NCBI RefSeq assembly: GCF_001952855.1
Contig: NZ_LPNO01000035.1
Coordinates: forward strand, 41,069-105,068
DNA: 64,000 bases
Direction of reading: 5' to 3'
Source of the DNA: Pseudomonas sp. ATCC PTA-122608
GTDB lineage: Bacteria > Pseudomonadota > Gammaproteobacteria > Pseudomonadales > Pseudomonadaceae
The notes beneath the pieces are model-generated. The model was not told where the DNA came from, did no database searches, and was given only the letters and a program-made list of their open reading frames with translations. Shown piece after piece: positions 25,202 to 33,037 of the stretch. The translations under genes and the position numbers were made by a program. The stretch's first letter is position 1; each line of letters starts with the position of its first letter.

Positions 25202-25276
25202 CTCTCAGTTGATTTAAGCGGTCGCAGCCTGCTCCGGCATTGCCGGCACGGGCTGTGACCTTTCCTCGCTTTCACA

Positions 25277-25305
25277 GGAACTGAATCCGACCGTTCGGCC
25301 ACACA
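25277..25305 (+). promoter_or_regulatory. hrp box 1 (HrpL/RspL-dependent promoter)
   Basis: GGAACT-N16-CCACACA fits the HrpL promoter consensus GGAACC/T-N15-16-CCACNNA in every fixed position. It lies 98 bases upstream of the Cys/Pro-repeat gene at 25403, a normal distance for such promoters. Confidence 0.88.
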
Positions 25306-25402
25306 GGTTTGCCCACTTTTCATACAGTACCTGGACGATCATTTCGTCGTGGTGCTCTGGAGGATGAGGCGCTCCCTGAAACCAGCCGCACAGGAGATGC
25401 CT

Positions 25403-26545
25403 ATGTCGGTATCCATGTCCAATCAGACCACCGCCTCAATTCACAACAATACTGCGCCCCCGTGCCGACCCTGTATCGTTAAACCGCCAAAGCCGGACCC
25501 GGGAGCATGCCGGCCAGGCATCGGCAAGCCACCGAGGCCGGATCCAGAGCCGTGCCGACCAGGTATCGGCAGGCCGCCAAAGCCAGATCCAGAGGCATGC
25601 CGGCCAGGCATCGGCAAGCCACCGAGGCCGGATCCAGAGCCGTGCCGACCAGGTATCGGCAGGCCGCCAAAGCCAGACCCAGAGGCATGCCGGCCAGGCA
25701 TCGGCAAGCCACCGAGGCCTGATCCAGAACCGTGCCGGCCAGGTATCGGCAGGCCGCCAAAGCCAGACCCAGAGGCATGCCGGCCAGGCATCGGCAAGCC
25801 ACCGAGGCCGGATCCAGAACCGTGCCGGCCAGGTATCGGCAAGCCGCCAAAGCCAGATCCAGAGGCATGCCGGCCAGGCATCGGTAAACCGCCAAAGCCA
25901 GATCCAGAGCCGTGCCGGCCATGTATCGGTAAACCGCCGAAGCCGGATCCAGGAAATTGCGGGCCAGTTTATGGAAGGCCGGATCCGCATTACTCCAGGA
26001 GAAGCAATGACCAGTTGGCCGAACAACTTCTGACCGGCTTCAATGCTTTCAGGGACCGGGGAACGCAACACATTACGCAGCAAGGCCTGGAAAACATGGC
26101 CAGCAAGCGGTTGACAGGCAACCCGGCGGATGACCAGAACATCCTCCTGGCCAGAGAGATTCTGCGACGCCCGGACCTCATGCTAGGCCTTGATCGCAGC
26201 GGCTCGACCGGCCAGATGGACGACCGGTTCACCCGGCAAGACATCAATGCGCTCGTTCATTCCGACAACACCTTGAAGTATCAAGACGACAAGGAGCTTG
26301 CCCAACTGATGCTTCAGAATTTCAATGCCTTGAAGGGAGGATTTTTCAGCAATTCGATAAAAACCAATGAGCTGAATCGATTGGCTGCCATGCCGCTGAC
26401 CGGTCGCCCGCAGACGGACGCACTCATTCAACTGGCGAGGGAAGTCACTCAGCGTTCAAGCGTGTTGGAGGCGATGGACAAGGCGGGCAGCGGTTATGCC
26501 AACGGCAAAATCAACAAGCACGCGCTGCGTGAGTTGTCTCGCTAA
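25403..26545 (+). CDS. Type III-associated protein with 11 Cys/Pro-rich repeats and a HrpK/NolX-like C-terminal domain
   Basis: The 380-residue protein has three parts. Residues 1-20 (MSVSMSNQTTAS...) are rich in Ser, Asn and Thr with no acidic residue in the first 12, as in Pseudomonas type III signals. Residues 21-185 are eleven 15-residue repeats of the type CRPGIGKPPRPDPEP. Residues 186-380 hold two related helical units (LAEQLLTGFNAF...LAREILRRPDLMLGLDRSG and LAQLMLQNFNALK...LAREVTQRSSVLEAMDKAG) resembling repeats of HrpK/HrpF/NolX translocator-type proteins. AGGAG lies 6 bases before ATG 25403 and a perfect hrp box 98 bases upstream. I infer a secreted protein; its function is unknown. 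Confidence 0.82.
   Translation: MSVSMSNQTTASIHNNTAPPCRPCIVKPPKPDPGACRPGIGKPPRPDPEPCRPGIGRPPKPDPEACRPGIGKPPRPDPEPCRPGIGRPPKPDPEACRPGIGKPPRPDPEPCRPGIGRPPKPDPEACRPGIGKPPRPDPEPCRPGIGKPPKPDPEACRPGIGKPPKPDPEPCRPCIGKPPKPDPGNCGPVYGRPDPHYSRRSNDQLAEQLLTGFNAFRDRGTQHITQQGLENMASKRLTGNPADDQNILLAREILRRPDLMLGLDRSGSTGQMDDRFTRQDINALVHSDNTLKYQDDKELAQLMLQNFNALKGGFFSNSIKTNELNRLAAMPLTGRPQTDALIQLAREVTQRSSVLEAMDKAGSGYANGKINKHALRELSR
25463..25957 (+). repeat. Coding tandem repeat, 11 units of 45 bases
   Basis: Each unit encodes 15 residues with the pattern C-R-P-G-I-G-(K/R)-P-P-(K/R)-P-D-P-E-(A/P). Adjacent units alternate so that 90-base pairs of units are nearly identical in DNA, which suggests recent unequal duplication. 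BamHI-like GGATCC sites recur in many units. The first and last units diverge (CRPCIVKPP, CRPCIGKPP). Confidence 0.95.
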
Positions 26546-26552
26546 CCCTTTC

Positions 26553-26963
26553 ATGACCGATCACGCCGCGAGTCCTCCGTGGCGTGATGACGTCTTGAAC
26601 ACTCCGTTGCTTTACTCTCCCAGCCAGGGCTTAGACATGACGTCAATGTCGTTTGGGCCGCGCGATCCCGGCCCCCAGCCAGCAAGCGATCCGCCGCCGG
26701 GTGGTGATGTTTCGCCGCCGGGTAAAAATCGCGAGCAGGGGGCCGAGGCCCGGCGAGTGAAGAACTTCACCGGGCAGCACACGTTTCACGTGCCGGCTGC
26801 CGACGACTTCATCAAAGGCATGTTGCCCGATGGGCAGATGCCGGCGACTGAAGCTTGTGTATTACGCCGTTTTTGCGCAGCGATCGGGTCTATGGTCGGC
26901 GCGATCAAAGGCCTTTGGCAGCAAGCGACGCCGACCTCGCGAGGGCCCGGGAAAGCTGACTGA
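26553..26963 (+). CDS. Small unknown protein in the hrp-box locus
   Basis: The 136-residue reading follows the repeat protein by 7 bases, so it would share its transcript. It is proline- and glycine-rich at the N-terminal side (PGPQPASDPPPGGDVSPPG) and more ordered after residue 60 (NFTGQHTFHVPAADDFIKGMLPDG). I do not recognise it. ATG 26637 (MTSMSFGPRDPG) is an equally likely start, as neither has a strong ribosome-binding site. By position it could be a secreted protein or a chaperone. Confidence 0.5.
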   Translation: MTDHAASPPWRDDVLNTPLLYSPSQGLDMTSMSFGPRDPGPQPASDPPPGGDVSPPGKNREQGAEARRVKNFTGQHTFHVPAADDFIKGMLPDGQMPATEACVLRRFCAAIGSMVGAIKGLWQQATPTSRGPGKAD

Positions 26964-27007
26964 TTTTTTGGTTTTTACATGTTGTCATTGGAACACTTCG
27001 CGGCAGA

Positions 27008-27035
27008 GGAACCATTGCCTGCAACACACCACACA
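27008..27035 (+). promoter_or_regulatory. hrp box 2 (HrpL/RspL-dependent promoter)
   Basis: GGAACC-N15-CCACACA is a perfect hrp box. It lies 89 bases before ATG 27124 and shows that the second paralogous gene has its own HrpL-type promoter. Confidence 0.88.
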
Positions 27036-27123
27036 CTTTTGGCCTGTTTGTCGCGCGAGCGATACGGTCGCTGCCCGGGAGATGACCAGGCAGGCGTGGG
27101 TCTAAAATTGGTGGAGATGAATC

Positions 27124-27471
27124 ATGAGAATTGATGGCGGGTCAGGCTATTTGCAGCACGGTAGTACAGGCCGATTTGACGTAAAACCGGATGATGGGCT
27201 GCGTCCCGCTCAGGCTGCGTCAAGTGAAACTGGCGATGCGGGTCGGCAAGCCAATCATCAATCTGGTGCCTCGGCTGTTCGGTCTTCCGGTTACCGGCCT
27301 CCTTTGCGCTCGGCCAGGCCCTATGAGGTGGTGCCCCATCATCGTACGCTGCAAAACGGTGTTGCTTCTCGTGCCGGGTCACCGAATCCCAACCTTCAGT
27401 TACCAGACAGCGAGTTGGTAAAAGCGCTGAAAACCAGTTTTTCCACGTTGAAAGAACTCCATGAAAAGTGA
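27124..27471 (+). CDS. N-terminal part of a frame-disrupted HrpK/NolX-like type III-associated gene
   Basis: The 115-residue product starts at ATG 27124 with GGTGGAGAT upstream. Residues 1-85 are Ser/Gly/Arg-rich and likely unstructured. The last 25 (SELVKALKTSFSTLKELHEK) align with the first helix of the C-terminal domain of the 25403 protein, then a TGA stops the frame at 27469-27471. The aligned continuation is found in the next frame (27461-28075). One base fewer in the A-run 27464-27467 would join them. So this is either a broken gene, a +1 frameshift site, or two coupled genes. Confidence 0.7.
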   Translation: MRIDGGSGYLQHGSTGRFDVKPDDGLRPAQAASSETGDAGRQANHQSGASAVRSSGYRPPLRSARPYEVVPHHRTLQNGVASRAGSPNPNLQLPDSELVKALKTSFSTLKELHEK

Positions 27472-28075
27472 CGGGCTGACACTGTCTTCACTGCAGCGAA
27501 TCGCCGGCAAAAAAATCGGCGACAACCCGGTGTTCAACGCTGCGATTCTGTTGGCCAAGGCGCTTGTCCAGCGCCCGCGCTTGATCGATGCGATTACCGA
27601 TCAAGACGGTTACATCACCCGGGAAAGCCTTTCGAAGGCCGAAAATGTGGTGTTCGGCAACAGCGATCCAAGCGCCTTCAGCCCGGATCCTTTCCACGCC
27701 AAGAGCAACGCCGAACTTGTCCAGGTATTCAAGGCAATGTTTACCGAGTTGCGTGACAGGTCCCAGGACCGCAAGGGGTTCTTTGAGCAGATCGGCTACG
27801 TCAACATCGAGTTGCTGGTTGCCATGAGCAAGGACCCGGACGAACTCGACAGCCAGGGTGAACCTCTCCTGGACCCTACCACCGGGCTGGCGCGAAAAAA
27901 ATACGATGAACAGCAGGTGTATATGGCGAAGAATATTGTGGATCGGCCCGGGTTATTGCAGTCCCTGGAAAACGCCCACAGCGGCGGTCGGCGTATTTTT
28001 GGCAGCTATCACCAAGAGGGTTGGCTGAGTAATAAAACCCTTGATCGCTGGCTCGAGCACAACAAAACCCGATAG
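27461..28075 (+). CDS. C-terminal part of a frame-disrupted HrpK/NolX-like type III-associated gene
   Basis: The 204-residue frame begins at ATG 27461, overlapping the previous frame by 11 bases. It contains the continuation of the first helical unit (LTLSSLQRIAGKKIGDNPVFNAAILLAKALVQRP) and a full second unit (NAELVQVFKAMFTELRDR... VYMAKNIVDRPGLLQSLENA), matching the two-unit domain of the 25403 protein. No clear ribosome-binding site precedes the ATG, which favours a frameshift over a separate gene. A strong terminator follows at 28081. Confidence 0.7.
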   Translation: MKSDGLTLSSLQRIAGKKIGDNPVFNAAILLAKALVQRPRLIDAITDQDGYITRESLSKAENVVFGNSDPSAFSPDPFHAKSNAELVQVFKAMFTELRDRSQDRKGFFEQIGYVNIELLVAMSKDPDELDSQGEPLLDPTTGLARKKYDEQQVYMAKNIVDRPGLLQSLENAHSGGRRIFGSYHQEGWLSNKTLDRWLEHNKTR

Positions 28076-28080
28076 CCCGG

Positions 28081-28107
28081 GTAACGCCTCAACGAATGAG
28101 GCGTTAC
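28081..28107. terminator. Probable bidirectional terminator
   Basis: GTAACGCCTCA and TGAGGCGTTAC form a perfect 11-base stem with the loop ACGAA. It lies between the convergent hrp-box locus and MFS gene. There is no long T-run on either side, so its strength is uncertain. Confidence 0.7.
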
Positions 28108-28118
28108 GGGGTTGCCCG

Positions 28119-29270
28119 TCATACCCGCAGTATTTTCCCGCTGATCGCCACGCCGATCAGCAGCACGGCAATCAGCACAAACGCCGTGCTCAGGCTGCTT
28201 CCGTGAGCGATAAAGCCGATCACCGCAGGGCCGGCGAGGATGCCGGTGTAACCCAGGGTGGTGATGGCGGGCACAGCAATGTGTTCCGGCATGACGGTTT
28301 GCTTGCCGACGGCGGTGTACAGCACCGGGACGATGTTCGAACACCCGGCGCCGACCAGCGCATACCCCAGTAGGGCGGTCTCCCACGCCGGGAATAGCGT
28401 CGCCAGCAGCATGCCGGCCGCCGCGAGGGCGCCGCCGAACACAATCACCCGGGTTGCGCCCAGGCGGCGAACAATCCTGTCGCCGGTGAGGCGGCCGACG
28501 GTCATGGTCAAGGCAAAGGCTGCATAGCCGAGGCCCGCATAGGCTTCGTCAAGGCCGCGCTCGGCGCTCAGGAAGACCGCGCTCCAGTCCAGCACGGCGC
28601 CTTCGGCGAGAAACACGATGCAGCACAGGCAGCCGATAAACAGCACCACGCCGTGGGGTATGGCAAAGGCCGGCCCGGAGCTTTCACTGCCGTAAGGCAG
28701 CAAGTGCGGCCCGGCCTTGAGCAAGGCCACCGCGATGACGACGATGACGGCGAGAGTGGCCTGCAATGGCGACAAGCCCAGCCCCAGCAACCCGCTGACA
28801 CCCGCCGCACCGACAATCCCGCCCAGGCTGAACAGCCCGTGGAAGCCCGACATCATGGTCTTGCCGCTGGCCCGTTCGACCATCACCGCTTGCAGGTTGA
28901 CCGTGGAGTCCACCGTGCCGAGGCCGGCACCAAACACGAACAGCGCGGCCATCAACAGCGGAATCGAAGTGACCGTTGCCAGCATCGGCAGGCCCAGGCA
29001 AATCAGGATCGTCCCGCCAGTGGCCACTCGGCGGATGCCGTAGCGCGAGGCCAGGGCACCCGCGACCGGCATCGCGATCATCGATCCCACGCCGAGGCAC
29101 AGCAGCAACAGGCCGAGGGTGCCCTCATTGAGTTGGGCGCGGGCCTTGGCATAAGGCACCAGCGGTGCCCAGGCGGCGATGCCGAAACCTGCGATAAAAA
29201 ACGCGATACGGGTCGACATTTGTTCCAGCCGCCCGGGTACCACGGGCGCTGGGGTGCTGATGGCGGTCAT
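28119..29270 (-). CDS. MFS transporter (YbjJ-like)
   Basis: The 383-residue protein has about 12 helices and MFS motif A variants (LASRYGIRR, GDRIVRRLG). The opening (MSTRIAFFIAGFGIAAWAPLVPYAKARAQLNEG) is typical of the YbjJ/fucose-permease-like clade. The substrate is unknown. It is read away from a small conserved gene and an AraC regulator at 29885 that may control it. Confidence 0.88.
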   Translation of the reverse strand: MTAISTPAPVVPGRLEQMSTRIAFFIAGFGIAAWAPLVPYAKARAQLNEGTLGLLLLCLGVGSMIAMPVAGALASRYGIRRVATGGTILICLGLPMLATVTSIPLLMAALFVFGAGLGTVDSTVNLQAVMVERASGKTMMSGFHGLFSLGGIVGAAGVSGLLGLGLSPLQATLAVIVVIAVALLKAGPHLLPYGSESSGPAFAIPHGVVLFIGCLCCIVFLAEGAVLDWSAVFLSAERGLDEAYAGLGYAAFALTMTVGRLTGDRIVRRLGATRVIVFGGALAAAGMLLATLFPAWETALLGYALVGAGCSNIVPVLYTAVGKQTVMPEHIAVPAITTLGYTGILAGPAVIGFIAHGSSLSTAFVLIAVLLIGVAISGKILRV

Positions 29271-29466
29271 GAAAAATCCTTGGTTTTGCGTTCAACGAAC
29301 GATGTGCAGCGCAACATCCTTGCACATCAGGCCGTATCGAGCGAGCCGGGTTCCTTGGGTGTACCTGAACACGGGGCAACAATTTTTTCTGGATCATGGA
29401 ACGCGATCGGCCTTTGCAACCACTATCAGCCTGTAGGACGAGTAATCGCCTGCTGTGCGAGGTGGT

Positions 29467-29536
29467 CTGGAAGGTGCGTAATCCCCGCGAGAACTGGCGA
29501 ACCCCGGGATTCTTGCGGTGGATTACCACCTTCCAG
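29467..29536. repeat. Long imperfect hairpin, REP-like
   Basis: CTGGAAGGTGCGTAATCC at the left pairs with GGATTACCACCTTCCAG at the right, with one base unpaired; the loop is about 35 bases. It lies between the MFS promoter and the end of the small gene at 29547. It may be a REP-type element or the transcription end of that gene. Confidence 0.45.
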
Positions 29537-29546
29537 GCCGATCCTC

Positions 29547-29792
29547 TCACTTCAGCAGCCGAGCCAACTCGGGATCCCGCACCTGCAACACTTCAAACAA
29601 GCCCAGGGCTTGCAACGCGGGGAGGGCCTGCAGCATGTCCTGTTCGGCCACTAATCGCTGTTCACCCGGGGTGGCCGGATCGCACCAGGTTCTGGCATTC
29701 GCAAGGAATGCCCCCACCGTGCCTTTGCGCACTGTCACGCCATTGAACTGGCCTTGGTCGAGATGATCGGGAAGCAGGTCTTCTGCACGCAT
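29547..29792 (-). CDS. Small conserved hypothetical protein
   Basis: The 81-residue protein (MRAEDLLPDHLDQGQFNGVTVRKGTVGAF...) ends in a leucine-rich helix (MLQALPALQALGLFEVLQVRDPELARLL). I recall no function. The composition is that of a small soluble protein. It starts 92 bases from the divergent AraC gene, which suggests control by that regulator. Confidence 0.65.
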   Translation of the reverse strand: MRAEDLLPDHLDQGQFNGVTVRKGTVGAFLANARTWCDPATPGEQRLVAEQDMLQALPALQALGLFEVLQVRDPELARLLK

Positions 29793-29884
29793 GACGCAGT
29801 CCTCAATGAACGAATCCGCAGTCTAGGCGTACACATATGGCTACACTGCCTTATCCGGGCCATTCAATACGGTAAAGCTGCCAT

Positions 29885-30706
29885 ATGCTGCCAACCTTCG
29901 TTTCACCTCAACTCGCCAACGCAATCGGCGGTCCCTTGCTGGTGGCAACGTTGCGGAGCAGCCCCGTCGAACGCACCACTGCGCCCCATCAGCATGCCCG
30001 GGGGCAATTGCTCGGAGCCCAGCGCGGGTTGCTCTCGGTGCAGGCGGCGCACCAGCATTGGGTGGTGCCGGCCACTCACGCGGTGTGGATTGCCCCCGGT
30101 TGTTCCCACGCCTTGCGTTCCCACGGGCCGTTTGATGGCTGGAGTGTGTATGTCGACCCTCAGGCGTGTACCGGTCTGCCGCAACAGACCTGCGTTATCG
30201 CCACGTCGTCCTTGTTACTGGAGGCTGTCAGGCGCGCGGCAACCTGGGCCGAGCCCATGCTGGAGCCGCCACAGGTACGGATTGCCCAGGTGATCCTTGA
30301 TGAAATCGCCGGCTTGCCCCAGGAGCCATTCGGCTTGCCGCTGCCCCAGGACCCACGCTTGCTGCGCATCGCCCAGGCGCTGGCCGACAACCCCGACGAC
30401 AACCGCCTGCTGGAACAATGGGCGCAATGGGCCGGACTCTCTGCCCGCACACTGGCCCGACGGTTTGTCGCCGAGACCGGGTTCACCTTCAGCCAATGGC
30501 GCCAGCGCGCGCGATTGTTGCGCGCGTTGGAGTTGCTGGCGGCCCATGCACCGGTCACTCGGGTTGCGCTGGACCTGGGTTATGAAAACGTCAGTGCCTT
30601 TATTGCCATGTTCCGACGCACGTTCGGGACGACGCCGGGGCGGTACTTCATGGATGGCGCAACCGACTACGGGCATACACCGCCACAATCACGAAACAGC
30701 CCATAG
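29885..30706 (+). CDS. AraC family transcriptional regulator
   Basis: The 273-residue protein has an N-terminal cupin region (APHQHARGQLLG, HWVVPATHAVWIAP) and a C-terminal AraC DNA-binding domain (LSARTLARRFVAETGFTFSQWRQRARLLRAL, LGYENVSAFIAMFRRTFG). It belongs to the same subgroup as the AraC protein at 7245-8045. Its last 59 bases overlap the convergent fucP gene. Divergence from the small gene and MFS gene makes these the likely targets. Confidence 0.9.
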   Translation: MLPTFVSPQLANAIGGPLLVATLRSSPVERTTAPHQHARGQLLGAQRGLLSVQAAHQHWVVPATHAVWIAPGCSHALRSHGPFDGWSVYVDPQACTGLPQQTCVIATSSLLLEAVRRAATWAEPMLEPPQVRIAQVILDEIAGLPQEPFGLPLPQDPRLLRIAQALADNPDDNRLLEQWAQWAGLSARTLARRFVAETGFTFSQWRQRARLLRALELLAAHAPVTRVALDLGYENVSAFIAMFRRTFGTTPGRYFMDGATDYGHTPPQSRNSP

Positions 30707-31868
30707 GTAATAAATAAGCCAGCGCCACCGTGCTGTTATCCGCGACCTTGCCCATCAAGTAGGGCATCAGGGCACCGCCGACAATCGCCATGATCATGAA
30801 TGAACTGCCGCGCTTGGTATGCGGCCCGAGGTTTTTCACGCCCATGGCGAACAGCGTCGGGAACATGATCGACATGAAGAAGAACACCGCAATCAGCGCG
30901 ATCACCGAGATGCCTTCGAGGCCAATCGCTACCAGCGCGCACAATGCGATATTGATCAACGCATACAAAAGCAGCAGCTTCTGCGCGCTGACCCGTCCCA
31001 TCAACCAGGTACTGAAAAAGCGCCCGAACATGAAGGCCAGCATCGCGATCGACAGCAGGTAAGCCGCTTGCTGATTGCCCATCTGTGCCCAGTGCTCGGT
31101 GACGTAGTTGATAAAAAATGCACCGACCCCGACCTGGGCCGCCACGTAGAAAAACTGCGTGATCACCCCACCGACGAATTCCGGATATTGCCACAGCCCT
31201 TTGCCAGTCTCCGGTTGCAGTGCCTGCTCCTGGGCGCGCAAGTCCGGCAGCGGCGTGCGGGCGATCAACAGCGCCACCAGCAACACCAGAACGGCGATCA
31301 CCACGTAGGTGGTTTGCAGCGAACTCATGTCCGACGCCGGCGTACTGCCGACGCTGAAAAACATTGCGCCACCAATCAGCGGCCCGAAGAACTGACCAAG
31401 GCCGTTGAACGATTGCGCCAGGTTCAACCGCCGCTCGGCGCCCTGGGGCTCGCCCAGCACCGTGGCGTACGGGTTGGCAGCGGTCTCAAGGCAGCCCAGG
31501 CCGCAGGCGATGACGAACAGCGCGAACAGGAAGAACGGGAAACTCGCCGCCGCTGCCGCCGGCATGAACAGCAACGCGCCCGCTGCATAGAGGCACAAGC
31601 CCAGCAGGATCCCGGCCTTGTAGCCGTGGCGGTCCATCAGTAATCCGGCCGGCAGGGCGATCAGGAAATACGCGCCGAAATACGCGCTTTGCAACAGCCC
31701 GGACTGGGCCTTACTGACGTGCAGCACTTCCTGGAAATGCTTGTTCAGTACGTCCAGCAAACCGTAGGACAAGCCCCACAGGAAGAACAGACTGGTCACC
31801 AGCATCAGCGCCCAGCGATAGGTCGGCACGGCACGGGTGCCTGCCAGGTGTGTGTCTTTGCTTAACAT
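30648..31868 (-). CDS. fucP: L-fucose:H+ symporter FucP
   Basis: The 406-residue 12-TM MFS protein has the FucP signature LFFLWGLSYGLLDVLNKHFQ in helix 1 and GLGCLETAANPYATVLG around helix 4. It should import L-fucose with a proton. It is the last gene of the leftward fucose operon, 51 bases after the mutarotase gene, and its end overlaps the AraC gene by 59 bases. Other FucP-like proteins carry other sugars, so the substrate is inferred from the operon. Confidence 0.92.
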   Translation of the reverse strand: MLSKDTHLAGTRAVPTYRWALMLVTSLFFLWGLSYGLLDVLNKHFQEVLHVSKAQSGLLQSAYFGAYFLIALPAGLLMDRHGYKAGILLGLCLYAAGALLFMPAAAAASFPFFLFALFVIACGLGCLETAANPYATVLGEPQGAERRLNLAQSFNGLGQFFGPLIGGAMFFSVGSTPASDMSSLQTTYVVIAVLVLLVALLIARTPLPDLRAQEQALQPETGKGLWQYPEFVGGVITQFFYVAAQVGVGAFFINYVTEHWAQMGNQQAAYLLSIAMLAFMFGRFFSTWLMGRVSAQKLLLLYALINIALCALVAIGLEGISVIALIAVFFFMSIMFPTLFAMGVKNLGPHTKRGSSFMIMAIVGGALMPYLMGKVADNSTVALAYLLPMGCFVIVAVYARSRLRHP

Positions 31869-31919
31869 GACGCTTCTCCTGTTGTTTTTATGGGATCAAG
31901 GCGTGCGATGCAGCGGGTA

Positions 31920-32267
31920 CTAGGGTTGGTCGGTGAGGCTGAAAACCTGCGTCAGCGGCTGCCATTTGCCGCCAGGATCAGTCCATGGCGTGGGCGCCTG
32001 GAAACGCCACATCAGGGTTTCCCAGGCTTGCACTTCAGGGTTGGCGCGTGCGGCGTGGTCCAGTCCTTCGAAGCTGAAACCGGCCGCAGTGTCCATGACC
32101 ATGAACAGCCGCGTGCCCAGGCGCCAGATCTGCATCTCTACGATGTGCTGGCTGCGCAGATGTTCGGCCACGGCGGGCCAGATGCGTTGATGCAACTGCT
32201 GGTACTCGTCGATCAATGCCGCATCGTCGATCAGGTCCAGGGCCAGGCAGTAACGTTGGCCGCTCAT
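31920..32267 (-). CDS. L-rhamnose/L-fucose mutarotase family protein
   Basis: The 115-residue protein belongs to the RhaM/YiiL mutarotase family (YCLALDLIDD, YQQLHQRIWPAV, IWRLGTRLFMVMD). These enzymes interconvert sugar anomers. In this operon it would supply the anomer used by L-fucose dehydrogenase. ATG 32267 overlaps the stop of the SDR gene (ATGA). The length matches the family (about 105-115). Confidence 0.9.
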   Translation of the reverse strand: MSGQRYCLALDLIDDAALIDEYQQLHQRIWPAVAEHLRSQHIVEMQIWRLGTRLFMVMDTAAGFSFEGLDHAARANPEVQAWETLMWRFQAPTPWTDPGGKWQPLTQVFSLTDQP

Positions 32268-33037
32268 GTCAGCGCCCGGTCCAGATGGGTGTAGCCACCG
32301 TCCACCACCAGCCATTGCCCGGTGGTGTGAGACGCGCGAGGTGAGAGCAGGAACAGCACGCTGTCGGCAATTTCCTCGGGGGTGGTCATCCGTTTGCCCA
32401 ACGGGATTTTTTCGACGATGGCGGCGAGCTTGGCCTCTGGGTTGTCGAAGCCGTCGATCCAGCGCTGGTACAACGGCGTCAGCACCTCGGCAGGCACCAC
32501 CGCATTGACCCGGATGCCGAACTCCAGCAAGGAGGCTGCCCATTCCCGAGTCAGGGACAGCTGCGCTCCTTTGGCGGCGGTATAACCGCTGGTGCCACCT
32601 TGGCCGGTGAGGGCCGTCTTGGAGCTGATATTCACGATCGCCCCGCGACTGGCCTTGAGGGCGTCGAGGCACAGGTGGGTCATGAGGTAGTAGTGAATCA
32701 AGTTTTTTTCCAGGGATTCGACAAAGGCAGCACGGCCGGCGTCCAGCCCCACACCGTCATTGACCCCGGCATTGTTCACCAGGCCGTCGATGCGCCCGAA
32801 GCGTTGCAACACTTCGTTGACGGCCGCGCGGCAGGCGTCTTCATCGCGCAACTCGACGCGGATGAAGTGGCTTTGGCCTTGCTGTTCCAGCTCGGCCGCG
32901 AACGCTGGCGACAACGGTTGATGACCGAAAATCACCGGGATCGCGCCTTCGGCAATCAGCCCCATGGAGATGGCGGCGCCAATCCCCGAGCCGCCGCCGG
33001 TGACGATGATCACGCGTTCCTGCAAATGCAAATTCAT
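32264..33037 (-). CDS. L-fucose dehydrogenase (SDR family)
   Basis: The 257-residue SDR has the cofactor motif TGGGSGIG (13-20), VNNAG (about 86-90) and the active-site YTAAK. In the non-phosphorylating fucose pathway an SDR of this kind oxidises L-fucose to the lactone with NAD(P)+. Its neighbours (lactonase, dehydratase) support that role. It overlaps the lactonase gene upstream and the mutarotase downstream by 4 bases each. Confidence 0.87.
   Translation of the reverse strand: MNLHLQERVIIVTGGGSGIGAAISMGLIAEGAIPVIFGHQPLSPAFAAELEQQGQSHFIRVELRDEDACRAAVNEVLQRFGRIDGLVNNAGVNDGVGLDAGRAAFVESLEKNLIHYYLMTHLCLDALKASRGAIVNISSKTALTGQGGTSGYTAAKGAQLSLTREWAASLLEFGIRVNAVVPAEVLTPLYQRWIDGFDNPEAKLAAIVEKIPLGKRMTTPEEIADSVLFLLSPRASHTTGQWLVVDGGYTHLDRALT

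Noticed and set aside
25463..25957. CRISPR-like regular repeat
   Set aside because: The units are contiguous 45-base coding repeats with no unique spacers, and no cas genes are near.
25436..26083. Long open frames on the minus strand opposite the Cys/Pro repeat
   Set aside because: They are by-products of the 45-base periodicity, which keeps other frames open too. The plus strand has the promoter, ribosome-binding site and a non-repeat domain.
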